A stretch of DNA of 64,000 nt. Origin: Maylandia zebra (Eukaryota; Chordata; Actinopteri; Cichliformes; Cichlidae). The DNA lies in assembly GCF_041146795.1 (NCBI RefSeq), contig NC_135182.1, forward strand, positions 2,814,501-2,878,500, given 5' to 3'. This document shows positions 1-34,702 of this stretch, piece by piece. Position 1 is the stretch's first letter. Each line of letters begins with the position of its first letter. The translations under genes and the position numbers were made by a program. The notes under the pieces are model-generated. The model did not search any database. It had not been told where the DNA came from and saw nothing but the letters and a program-made list of their open reading frames with translations.

Positions 1-56
1 AGCCCTGAATACGTTCTCAGTTTGCTGAAGCAACAGTACAGCTCTAAAAAGTCTCA

Positions 57-93
57 GATAATAATAATAATAATAATAACAATAATAATAATA

Positions 94-162
<69 letters not shown>

Positions 163-178
163 TATTATTATTATTATT
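57..178. repeat. AAT/ATT trinucleotide microsatellite, inverted halves
   Basis: The first part is a run of ATA/TAA units and the second a run of TTA/ATT units, with only a few interruptions. Because the halves are reverse complements, the tract could fold into a long A-T hairpin. The open frame across it, rich in Ile, Leu and Tyr, is an artefact of the repeat. Confidence 0.95.
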
Positions 179-3100
179 TAGACCATTTTTATGTAAATTT
201 AAAACAATGCTTTTTCAAAGCAGGACAACACATCTTTATTTATTTACTTCATACTTTGTACAATATTGAGTGAAACTGAGTTAAAAGTACTTACATTGTG
301 TGTGTGCTTACCATCAGGTCATGACACATATCAGGTTTGCAGTCACCATTAGAAGTACTAGAATCCATTCATTGCTTATCTTTTGATAATATTATATTGC
401 ATTATTATTCACAATGATACAAATACAATTAGAATTGACTTCTGTCTGATATCTTCAATCCTCAGAAAACCCTCAGGCCTACAGAGTGTGCTCCTCACAT
501 GGCTGCAGCGCACTGTTCTTTAGCCCATGCTGCTACACTGATCTTTATGTGTGTTTTTTATCCACTAAGATGACTCAGCAGGTTCTGTGCTGGACTATCG
601 GAGAGTCCTAAGGGACACTCACTTAACTCTAATAATTAGATTGATAAAGGGAAGTAAGAGGAGGATATAGGGAGCTTTAAATTAGCTGTCAAGAGCTACT
701 TGGAGGCCCCGTTACACAGCCGAACAGGCAGGATACAATTCATCATCCTGCCTGTGCCGAGCGCTGAGGACCTTTTCATGATTAGTCCTCTGTCGGCTCA
801 TTCACTTTAAATGTGAGTGATCGTGTGTGTGGTGTTGATTGTGGATGGTGATGGAGAGGTGGGGCTGGGCCTTGATCATAACAGTCATCCCCATTGGACC
901 ATTGCAAGTCCCATCTCAAAAATAATAGGCCTTGTGACCTCTCTGTTGTCTAGAATTAACCTCTAACCCCCTCCCTGTCTGTGCCATCTGCCAATCCCAG
1001 GACAGCCGTCATGAAAAGGGAGAGGCTGTTTGGCGAGCGTGTTCACCAACTGCACGTGTGAAGGATTCAAATGGGAAACAAGAAAATGGCCTCTGCTCTA
1101 GTTTTCAGAGTATATACGTCACAAGTTTGGGGACACAATAAAGAATGAACAACAAAAATTCTTGCATGTTCAGTGTGAGTTTATTTAGTCCGAGAGAGAT
1201 TAAACATGTACAAAACTGTGATTTTTTTTTTAACATCAGGGAAAATATTTCAAAATTTAAAAAACAAAACAAAAAAGAGTTATGGCTAGACAATACATAT
1301 ACAATGTGCATGCTGTTCAGGGTTTGGTTTCTGTGCTTGGCATGATTCTGAATGTGCATTACCTTAGCTCTGTATGGTGGAGAAATACTCAGCTCTGGGA
1401 AGAAGAAATCACTGCTACCTCCCCGGTTCACGTAGTCTGACATTTACCAACAATGAAACATCTAATGAGCAAACAACAGTGTAAAAAATCCAAAATCACA
1501 GAGTTAAATGATCCCTAATGGATGGAGCTGACACCTGTACATGATGACATTTATATGGCTGAGAATCACATCAGGAGCAAATGAGACACAGAACAAGGAG
1601 CTTTTCTGTTCCTGCAGCAGCAGGCAGAGAAATCTTCAATGTCCATCCAATGGAACCAGAGCCCTGATTTGTGGTGCATCATTGTCTGTGCACATTCTTG
1701 GAACTATGAGGAGGAAATGCTAATGTCCTGTTGCTGGCGGCACCATGAAAGCAATGCCAGCATGTGTGTGGCATACTGAATGATAATGACAAAGTGTACC
1801 ATATCCCCCGTGAGCAAGCCTGCAGAACAATGATTACAGATTGGCCAGTGTGTCCTTAGGATCACAAGGGAGCCTGGTTCTAATGCTAATCAGTGCTGCT
1901 GCCCGCTGAAACATATCTGTGCTTGCAGGACATGAGGAAATAAGCTGGAATATCCAGCTTAGACTATAATTTTACCATGGCGCTGTTTATTTTTTATATT
2001 TTAACCCACAGGAATTTACAAAGGCAGGTTTAACCTATTGCACCACCTGCTGGTCTCAAGTTGGTAAATAGTGATACAAGACTATTTTTGTTCTTCAAGC
2101 AATTATCCACCACGTTGCGTTAAACATTGATGTATGAGCTTCGCTGCATTCTTCATTATTCAATTTATTTCACAGGGTCTGTTAAAAACGCCTCATCTCC
2201 TTCTTGTTAGGGGGGAACGAGCTAATCCAGCCTAAGGAGGGATTCACCTGCTGGTTCGGGTTTTACCAGTCTCCCTATGCCATTCACCTCCATCAGCTAA
2301 CCTGCAACCCCTCCACGCCACCACCACAACCAACGGCCCTCTTGGAATATACTCTATTTTCATTCTAGGGAGCGAAACAAGAAGGAGAGCTGAGGCACAG
2401 CAATGCTCAGCTGCACACTCAATGTAGCTTAATGGAAGGGAGGAGAGTCTGAGTTGAGGCTGTCTCTGATTGGCTGGCCCCGAGATGTGCAGCTTCTCCG
2501 CAGCACAACCTGTCACAGTTAATCAGGACCCATCTCTTAACAGCCAGCCGGGGCTATTGAAGAGGTGAGCCTATTTCTATTCAGGACGAAACAGATGATA
2601 AATCATTTGTACATAATTAGTGCTCAGCAAGGTTATAACTGACACGTATTTTCATCTTAATTAGGAGGGAAATTTGTTCCATTAATTTAATTTGGTGCGC
2701 ATGGGTGCCTCTGCACCTAACTAAGTTAATCTTACACCTGTCAGGGTGGGAATGGAGTTGGGCTTTAGATTACAGGGAAATGGGAAAGAGTGCTCTATCA
2801 GATTGTTTCATGCTGCTGTATCATGAGGTAAACTCAAACTGCAGCTGCACATCTCCTGCTAAAAGCAGGACAAAGCCACACGCAGTCTGAGGCACTCAGC
2901 AGTAATTAGTCTTATCTAAGAAAGCCCTTTTTTTCTGTAACATTTCACAGCCATCCCACCACCCTGCAAAAGACAATAAGCTGGCATTGCATCGTCAGTG
3001 CTCGGTCTGATAGGCATACACACTTCTTCGTCCCTGAACAAATATTTAAGCAGATCTCACAAATTGGTGCTATGGAGAAAATCACATTCCATCATGGGAC

Positions 3101-3985
3101 CCGTTTCCATTCAAAAGCCCACATCTCTGATTTACAGCCACAGGAGCTTTCAGTAAGTCCAAGGCCTGGGTCTCTTTTCATCGCTGGAAGCTGTATGAAG
3201 CTGTAGTAATTGCCCCAAAGAAGTGGCTCAATAAAGAGGGAGCTGGAGAATGACTGATTTAGTAACTATAAGGTTTCTAATCGAGTTCTTCATCGCCTCG
3301 CCGACACACAAGCTGACAACATTACCTGAACTGATGCACAGTCCATTACAGAGTGCTCCGCTTTAATCGAATGTCTATCATAAAAATACAGAGATGTCGG
3401 GTGCCAGCGCATGCACTCTCACCCATGTGTGAAGGTGTAACCAAACTGTAATGGCTTTTCTTTTAGATATACCACTGCATGGCCTTACAAATGAATATTA
3501 GCAGGGAAAGAGAGTGCGAAGAAATGAGCTTCTAACTTGTAAAAATGCTGCTATTGGACGCTCTTCTTTCAGACAGGAGAAATAAGCAAACTCACTGACT
3601 GAATGAAATGGGACCAGGCAAGTGCAGTCAGATGCCTGTGGAAGTAAATCATTCAGATGGTTGCAGTACAAATCCATCATACGATAGGATGCTACAGCTA
3701 AGCTTTCGGTGTTTGAGATTATCCTTAAAATTACAGGCGCAGAGGTCGACATCATTTTGTGTAATTGCAAAACCACTGATTTAAAATTAACTAGGTTAAA
3801 ATTTGGACTTTAAATTTCTTCAGTTGAGGCAGTGAAGAAACTCCAAACCTGTTACTGAGACCAAACTGTGTGATTCACACCGTGACTTAAGTTGTCTTGT
3901 ATTTTAATTTTATGCTGCACGCGGCTTCATTACTTGTAGTCCACGCCTTTACTTATTCTTACATTTCATGAAGAACATCACAGTC

Positions 3986-4075
3986 CATCCATCCTTTTCA
4001 GGGTCGCGGGGGGCTATCCCAGCTGTGTTAGGGCGAGAGGCGAGCTACACCCTGGACAGGTCGCAGGGCTGTTTA
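3986..4075 (-). repeat. Fragment of dispersed SINE-like repeat
   Basis: This is the reverse-complement relic of the 3' part of the repeat seen in full at about 37126-37516. Both share the segments reading 'cctggacaggtcgc' (or its complement) and 'cttttcagggtcgcgggggg'. Only about 90 bases remain. Confidence 0.6.
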
Positions 4076-5714
4076 AGAATTAATATACTTATTTTAAAAA
4101 AACAGGAAATAAGGGAGCAGCTGAAAGAACCAGGGACGAGCTGATTTTTCCTTCATGTAAAATGTCCCCATCAGTCAAATTTGAGGACATATCTGAGAGT
4201 CTGCATGATTATATTATCTAAGTATAATAAATTTAAAGTGTGAAACTGCCGATGAAGCTGATCAGTCTTCGGGCATGTTTGTGGTTTCGTTTTCCTCTCA
4301 GTGGGCTCAACATTTAACCCAAAGAATTATTTACAAGTGAGCTCAAATATACACAGGTGTCCTTCCCTGGTTCAGTGAAGAAAACTTCATTTACATCAGG
4401 TCACTTATAAATTCAGTTGGATTTTTATTGTTGTGACCATTTACTAGAATTATAATTTTAAAAAAAAAGAAATATCCTGAGTGTGTGAAGTTTTGACTGG
4501 TACTGAAAGAGTGTGTGTGAAAATTCCCACTTTGTGTTACATTAACAAACATGAGATGAAGACAGCAGTTCAAAGACACTCCCTCCTTTGTTGATGATGA
4601 CCTAACATACTGAAACTTCCTGCTGTTAACCTCGGGTGAAACATTACGATAAAGCACACAATGTGTGATTACAAACATTTTGTAGGAGCAGTGAACCCTT
4701 GTGTACAATAGATGGCAGCATTCCCACACAGACCAGGACAGCCAACTGCCCCCACAGCGCAGCCCGATCTCCTACTGCAGGGCTCAGGATCAGCTCTTTT
4801 AATTCGTCTCCCATTTGTACCTGTCATATGAAATACTAAAGCACCTGTGGGCTGTGTGCACTCTGCTTTAACAACACTTGAATTTCCCAAAGGAATAAAA
4901 GCTACACTACATTTAGACTGAATACTGTAACCATACGAGATGTCAGGATAATATTCTGTTAGTAAATACTTTAAAGAAGCGCCATAAATAGACTTTCAAC
5001 ATTTCTAATTCTTTTGTCGTATGCTACTTCCTTCTTCCACTGACTACATTTAAGAGGAAAAATGGATCTTTGAACTACAAACGACCCTGTAAACTCATAA
5101 GGTTTTATATAAAAGTCCAGCAGCTACAACATGGATTACATTGTTGCCTCAATACTAGTAATCTAACGATGTGTACACAGACCCCTTAACTAGGTTTACC
5201 TGCTAATACTTACTATTTATGTAGGATTTACTACGCAGCTCTTTCACTTGAGTATTTTTACAGTTGCTTTGATACTTTTACTTGAATACTTGCTGTGTTT
5301 CAATGCACAAAGCTGCAACACTCCTGTGTATGTTTAAATGAATTCTTAATGTATGAACATCTTTTGTATGTTACTACTCTAGATGTTTAAGACTGAGCTT
5401 ATCTTAATAGCTTAAAGAGCAATGCGATGTGCTCATGATGTTTATAGTGACACGACACATTAACTCTTAATGTAATGTACAGCCCTATTTTCAGCCCAAC
5501 TTCTAATTATCTTAAAAATCAACAAATCGAACATCTTTTCATGGGACTTAATATAATCAGAACAAAAGCTAAAGTTCACACACAAACGTAGTGGAGTCAG
5601 TACAGACCATCCGCTTCGAGTGAAGTCAGTGGAAATATAAAGTAACATAAATTGTATATGTTTCAGTATTTATTTACCTTTTTCTTGAGTACTTAAATGC
5701 GTATGATAATGATT

Positions 5715-5760
5715 ATAATTATATTCATTTCCCTTTGGGATCAATAAAGTCATACTTACT
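5715..5760 (+). repeat. LINE/SINE 3'-tail fragment
   Basis: The short segment 'tttgggatcaataaagt' matches the tail of the SINE ending near 34625 and the complement of the Rex1-type LINE tail near 10830. It probably marks a 5'-truncated insertion. Confidence 0.4.
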
Positions 5761-6474
5761 GTATGCAGTTACATTAACTGGTGAGTATAACACACAATAA
5801 CCTGGGAATATGCTGCAATATACAAAGATTTGTCTCCATTAGAGAAAAATCACAAACCACATTTCAACACATTCGAAACGTTTCACAGCCTCGTGTAAGA
5901 GAAGCAGGAAACACATGTTGGCAGCAACAATGTGCAGACTCTGAATCTGCAAACACTTCATCTCATGTGAAAAACCTTTAGAGCCCAGCCTGTGTGTTGT
6001 ACCACAGGTATCGCCTTTTCCAGTAAAGATTAGACATTATAGCACACATGACATAGTGGTGATAAAAGATTGATTCAATACAAACTGGCAGGAAAAATAA
6101 CAAAAAACACCAACAGTCAGTATAAGAGTGTAATTAAAAAGCACATTTTCTCCAAGAAGTTACAAAGCAGACATCTCGACATTCTGAGATATTTGTTTTC
6201 TACAGTGTCTCACAGTTTGGGCTCCAACTACAGGGTGAAACAGCACAAGTTCAACTCCAGTAAGAATTATTTCAGGGGTTCTCAACAAATATAACATTTA
6301 AAAGATCTCATCACCATTTGATCAGATCAGCCCCTGAAACATAAAACAAAATTATTAATGATATTTAGTCACTTCAAATATTCTGACATTACAGATCAAT
6401 TCCACTGCAGCAGGGAAAGAAATGTTGTGAAGCGATGTTTTAATAATGTCCACAAAACAGCTTCTTTTAAGCTC

Positions 6475-8730
6475 TTAAGGTTTTCTTTTCACACTACTGC
6501 TGGTTCCTGCAGACGCTCCGTTCTTGTCCTTCACTAGCTCCTCCCGAGTCATGGGCTCGATGATGGCGCCCAGCTTGGTGACGACCTTGGGCTTGGTGAC
6601 CTTTTTGACAGTGCGCTCTGTGTTCCAGGTGCGGCCAAGCGCAGAGCGGATGGTGTTCTCAAAGACTGAGGGGCTCTCAAAGGGAAAGGGCAGCGCGTTG
6701 ACCTGGTGGAGCCTGATGGAGCTGCTCCTCTTCTCAGAGATAATGACACCTGGTAGATGCTGGTCTTTCCTGGGTGTGGGTGGGGTCATCTTTCTCCTGA
6801 ACTTCCTGCGTTTTCTGCATGATGGCTGCAGTCCTCCCCCTCCCCACTCACCCCACCCAGGTAGTGTCAGGTCTACTGCTTTAGGCTTCCCTGCATCCTC
6901 TTGCTTCCTCTTTTCCTTCAGAAAGTCAGAGATGATGTCATCTCCAGCGAAGGCCTCTTTAATGAGCCCCCTCTGGTCCAGCTTTTCCTCCGAGTCCTCT
7001 GCATCCTCGATGGTGGGAGCAAAGGGAACCTGCAGGACCTGTGCGCCCTTGGTGAGAACTTGTTTCAGCTCAATCCCTTTCCTCCTCTTCCTGCTTTTGC
7101 CCGTCTTTTGTGTGTTTTCTGTGGCTGGAGGATGCTGCGGAACAACAGGTCCTTTATCTGTGGCTTCCTCCTCCTCTGCCTCCTTGCCCTGTGTGAGAAG
7201 CTCTTCATCCTCTTGACACCTGATTTTGAGCTCCTTTTCCAGCTCAGCTGCTGTGTCAGCCTCTCCACAGCCCTCTGCTAATCCTTTGAAAAGGCTTGTG
7301 AACTCTGAAAGCTCTTCTTCCTCTTTGTCAGAAGCATCTTTGTTTTCCTCCTCCTCCTCTTCCTCCTCCATAAGCATTACAGGTGCGTCAGCTTCCTGAG
7401 CTTGACGCCGTTTCCTCCTGTTATCAAATTCTCTGAGTAGCACCTCTTCTTCTGTCTCCTCCACCTCCTCTTCCTCAGCTACATTTTCCTCAGCTCTAAT
7501 AGTCACAGCATTACTTGTCTCCTTCTCCACACAGTCTTGAGAGAGCTTTCCAGTCATCCAAGGATTTGAAAAATCCAGTCCTTGCTCTGCATCATTCACA
7601 AAGTCAGGCACCACGTCTGCGTTACCTTCTTCCTCCATTGTCTCCTCCTCTTCCTTGTTCAGTGAGGTCACCAACTTCTGGGTCAGGTCTTTGTTCACTT
7701 CCAGCTGCTGCTGAATAGCTTTGCGGGCACCTTCATCATATTTTGCCATGATGGCCTTGGACCTGGCCCACTTACTGCTGTTCTGGTGCTTCAGTGACAT
7801 CCTCTCCTGCATCCTCGCCATCTCCATCTTATTGAGCTCCTCCAGCGCAGCAGCCGGGTCTCTCTTCACCATCTCATCAAACTGCTTCTGGAAATCCTTG
7901 GATTTGGCCTTGTTCAGCACTTTGTGGTATTTCTTGCTCTTGATCTTCCTTTGCCTCCTCGCCTTGGCCTCGTAGTAGGACTGAAGAGCCCGGGCCTTCT
8001 GCAGCTCTGCACGACGTACCTTAGCTTCCTCCAGGCTCATCGCTTTCATGGAGGCCTCCTCAGTGGGAGTAAGAATGGGGTCGTTAATAGGCTGCTTGTT
8101 GGCAGACAGGAGAGTGAAGACTTCTTGCTCAAGCGGAGTCTGAGCCTTCCAGTCCATCACCACCCTCTCAATGGGCTTGGGGCCTGAATGCTCCTGATTG
8201 AGAGGGAAGACCAGCTGCTCAGCCCTCTCATTCTGTCTGATGACACTCTTCCAGTGGCTCACCTCTTTGGAAACCTTCTGAAAAGCCAAATCTCTCCTTA
8301 TCCTCTCGCTCTCCTGCTTGCTTAGCGGGCACTCTATGGTCTTTCTGCTTTGCTCCAAATTCTTCAGCCGCTTCTTGCTCTTGCCTGAGAGTCCAGGAGT
8401 TGTCTTCATGGACCCTATCAAGTCCGACAAATCGACTTTGTCGCCCTCGCCCTCTGCGTTGACCGTAAATTCGGACATATGCACGGCCGCCTCGGACCTC
8501 TCCCCCAGAGTTTTCTTCCTCTTACCACTGAGAGTGCCGATAGCCTCCAGCAACTTTTGGCGTTTTCGTTCATCGTACCCGTCTTCGTCCTCAACAGTAA
8601 CATCATCATCAGTCGCATCCTCCTCCTTTTCGTCGTCGTAAATCACGTCTGGATGCCCCTCGTTGCTCTGCTCCGCACCTCCGGAGCGTGTTTTCTTTTT
8701 ACTCGCTTTCTTTTTCGAAACTTTAGCCAT
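6475..8730 (-). CDS. utp14: UTP14, U3 snoRNP / SSU processome factor (single exon)
   Basis: This encodes a 751-residue nucleolar protein of the UTP14 family, which acts in the small-subunit processome during 18S rRNA maturation and in yeast stimulates the helicase Dhr1 (DHX37). Family signatures are clear: a basic helical block around residues 230-280 containing 'SLEEAKVRRAELQKARALQS', then 'MSLKHQNSSKWA', an 'IKEAFAGDD' block, 'LTLPGWGEWGG' near residue 623 and 'VIISEKR' downstream. Acidic Glu-rich tracts lie between them, as is usual. The open frame extends 33 codons further upstream only by a TTG. The ATG at 8730 has A at -3 and G at +4, so it is the chosen start. The length is close to human UTP14A (about 771). 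There is no intron, although the human UTP14A gene is multi-exon, so this may be a retrocopy that retains or has taken over function. The frame is fully open. Transcription diverges from ccdc93. Confidence 0.95.
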   Translation of the reverse strand: MAKVSKKKASKKKTRSGGAEQSNEGHPDVIYDDEKEEDATDDDVTVEDEDGYDERKRQKLLEAIGTLSGKRKKTLGERSEAAVHMSEFTVNAEGEGDKVDLSDLIGSMKTTPGLSGKSKKRLKNLEQSRKTIECPLSKQESERIRRDLAFQKVSKEVSHWKSVIRQNERAEQLVFPLNQEHSGPKPIERVVMDWKAQTPLEQEVFTLLSANKQPINDPILTPTEEASMKAMSLEEAKVRRAELQKARALQSYYEAKARRQRKIKSKKYHKVLNKAKSKDFQKQFDEMVKRDPAAALEELNKMEMARMQERMSLKHQNSSKWARSKAIMAKYDEGARKAIQQQLEVNKDLTQKLVTSLNKEEEETMEEEGNADVVPDFVNDAEQGLDFSNPWMTGKLSQDCVEKETSNAVTIRAEENVAEEEEVEETEEEVLLREFDNRRKRRQAQEADAPVMLMEEEEEEEENKDASDKEEEELSEFTSLFKGLAEGCGEADTAAELEKELKIRCQEDEELLTQGKEAEEEEATDKGPVVPQHPPATENTQKTGKSRKRRKGIELKQVLTKGAQVLQVPFAPTIEDAEDSEEKLDQRGLIKEAFAGDDIISDFLKEKRKQEDAGKPKAVDLTLPGWGEWGGGGLQPSCRKRRKFRRKMTPPTPRKDQHLPGVIISEKRSSSIRLHQVNALPFPFESPSVFENTIRSALGRTWNTERTVKKVTKPKVVTKLGAIIEPMTREELVKDKNGASAGTSSSVKRKP

Positions 8731-8785
8731 GCTGAAGCAACAACTGCCGGAGCTCAATGCACTAAACTGGGACGACTGCGTGCCC

Positions 8786-8791
8786 CACGTG
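8786..8791. promoter_or_regulatory. E-box CACGTG near utp14 start
   Basis: A canonical bHLH-ZIP site lies 56 bp upstream of the utp14 ATG. MYC/MAX and USF bind this core, and ribosome-biogenesis genes are commonly MYC-responsive. Binding here is inferred. Confidence 0.4.
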
Positions 8792-9404
8792 TGCCGTAAA
8801 ACAACCCGTTGTCGTGAAACTTGCGACAATGTTGTTCACTGTCGCAAAATATGCTGGGGTTTGTTTTTTGGGGGGGTCCCACTTCACACTGTACATTATC
8901 ATTTTATCAATAATATCATCTTAAATAACGAGATGAAAATGTTCCTGTCGATGATGCGGAGACATGTTTAAGAATTCATAATTATTCTATGAACGTTACG
9001 TAATAAACACTAACCAGCTTCAGAGTGTATACTAAATGTTTGACCCACATTTGATAATACTCTTGTGTTTTTATTCTTTTATTAGCCATGGCTCCTTCTT
9101 GGTCGAAAGCATCTTCTAATACAGTTATCATTTCTCTTTGTACCTTGTGGTTGTGAAAATATAATAGTTTGGACATACTGTCACATTATCAAACAATAAG
9201 CTCCTGAAGAATCTTTTTGTTGTTGTTGCAAAACTGATTATCTGTTCATCCAGAGGCACCTTTATGTCCGTTTGCTGTTTCAGGTCAGTGCTGTGTCCCC
9301 ATCTGCTGCTCACACTCAGAACCACTCGGTCGTTGTTATACAACATACATTCCGTTGGACACACTTGGAAACGCTGCGTTTAACATTTCCTGTCATATGC
9401 TACG

Positions 9405-9414
9405 GTCACGTGAC
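9405..9414. promoter_or_regulatory. GTCACGTGAC palindrome (CLEAR-type E-box) near ccdc93 start
   Basis: This perfect 10-bp palindrome equals the core of the CLEAR element bound by TFEB/TFE3 and also fits USF. It lies 23 bp before the ccdc93 ATG, so it probably falls in the 5' UTR or core promoter. CCDC93 acts in endosomal recycling, which would suit MiT/TFE control, but function is inferred. Confidence 0.5.
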
Positions 9415-9437
9415 TGTCATCAACAGTGCAGTTAAAC

Positions 9438-33336
<23,899 letters not shown>

Positions 33337-33371
33337 CTCCGACCCTTCTGTTGGTGTGTCTCATTCTAAGT

Positions 33372-33602
33372 AATAAATATGATGCAAACCAGTTACTAAT
33401 CGAATTACTTGGATGACTTTCATATAAAATCCTGGACATGAACTGTGTTCTTCACATGTGCCAGATGCAGCAGACTGGACGACGTAAATGCAAATCATTG
33501 TTTTAATCACACCTTCTGTAACATCATAGTGTCACTAATTAAGACCACGATCAGCCAGTTCTACCTAATGTTTTACATTTCATGGTGAACATAACAATAA
33601 AA
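33372..33602 (+). terminator. Poly(A) signals of ccdc93
   Basis: AATAAA occurs at 33372-33377, 36 bp past the stop codon, and again at 33597-33602. Either could end the transcript. Confidence 0.5.
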
Positions 33603-34397
33603 AACTTAACCAGAGCTCCACAACAGTCTTGCAAGTCATGACATTGTGTTTAATAATACTGGGCAACTTTTACTAACTCCCCGCACTGCACTGACTGTGA
33701 ACTATACGTACATCTTTATGATGATCATGAGTTCAGGCTGCAACAGTGAAGAGAATCCCATAACCTGTAATAATGATGGTTTTGTGTTGGAGAGTTTCCT
33801 GGTGTATTTACATGCCTCTGAAGATTGTCTTCCATGTACCATCCAATCACCATGGATGCAGTATTTAATGAATAAAGAATTGCTTATACAAACAGCAAAC
33901 TCTGTGGTCTGTCTCATCTCAGATAGGATAACTAGTGCTGGGTATCGTTACTGATTTCTATAACTGATTCAATTCCAATTCACAAGGTCCTGATTCGATT
34001 CAATTCGATTCAGTTTTGCCTCAGACAGTCAGAAATGTAATTCTGATCATTTATCAGTACTGACACTTGTGAGACTTCATTAGAGGTGTAAGCGTCGCAG
34101 CCTTTGTGTCAAAGTAACTGATGATAAAACAGAAAAACATTAAGGAGATTTTCCTGGTCTGGCTTTTTATAGCAGATAACCTTAATCTCCTGAGACCCGA
34201 ACTCTTCCACGGCATGCATTTTTAATTTCTCTTTGATATCTGGGCTGATTGGGACCTGATGAGTGTAAAAACAAAGAATTAGCAGATTTTTTTTTTTTTA
34301 CCTATTTTTTGTTTCTAAGAAAAATGAGAGCCACATATGAGGATATTCGTTTAAAATTTCATTAGAACTGTAGCATTATAATGTCTTCGTAAGTGGA

Positions 34398-34630
34398 TAT
34401 CATGGCGGGGATAGCTCAGTAGGTAAAGTGGTCGCCCCATGATCGGAAGGTCGGCGGTTCGAATCCACTTAACGGCTACCCTGAGGTACCCCTGAGCAAG
34501 GTACTGTCCCTACACACTGCTCCCCGGGCGCCTGCTTAGTGGGCTGCCCACTGCTTCACTGAGTGAATGGGTCAAATGCAGAGAAAAACAAGTAATTTCC
34601 CCATGGGGATCAATAAAGTATCCATTATTA
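34398..34630 (+). repeat. tRNA-derived SINE with LINE-like tail
   Basis: A box 'tagctcagtagg' (34410-34421) and B box 'ggttcgaatcc' (34456-34466) are tRNA promoter motifs. The body ends in 'ccccatggggatcaataaag' and an ATT run, a tail shared with LINEs in this window. The tRNA-like head lacks a proper acceptor stem, so it is a SINE and not a tRNA gene. Confidence 0.75.
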
Positions 34631-34702
34631 TTATTATTATCAGGCCCTTGTAGAGCAAAATTGAGTATTTTGGTCTAAATAACCCAAAATGTGATGTCCA
34701 CA

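Larger units (their letters stand above)
180..6474. other. Gene-free flank upstream of the utp14 3' end; possible regulatory DNA
   Basis: No open frame here resembles a known protein, and none has convincing paired splice sites. The DNA is mostly non-repetitive. Stretches around 600-1010 and 2130-3480 are unusually free of transposon sequence and contain several TAATTA or ATTAG homeobox-type cores (for example near 2610-2690). Two short repeat relics are listed separately. Whether any part is conserved between species cannot be told from one sequence. Confidence 0.4.
8731..9437. promoter_or_regulatory. Shared divergent upstream region of utp14 and ccdc93
   Basis: The start codons of utp14 (minus) and ccdc93 (plus) face away from each other across 707 bp, so both promoters must lie here or overlap. 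No TATA box stands out. An E-box CACGTG is at 8786-8791, 56 bp upstream of the utp14 ATG. A palindromic GTCACGTGAC is at 9405-9414, 23 bp upstream of the ccdc93 ATG. Bidirectional use is inferred from geometry only. Confidence 0.6.

Noticed and set aside
22-273. Long Ile/Leu/Tyr-rich open frame at the window start
   Set aside because: It is only the AAT/ATT microsatellite translated.
6524-7281. Plus-strand open frames across the utp14 locus
   Set aside because: They are antisense shadows of the highly biased utp14 coding sequence, with no domain or splice support.
6475-8829. Longer 784-codon version of utp14
   Set aside because: The extra 33 codons begin with TTG. The first ATG, in a strong context, is at 8730 and the family conservation begins after it.
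34405-34480. A tRNA gene
   Set aside because: A and B boxes are present but the ends do not form an acceptor stem, and the sequence continues into a SINE body and tail.
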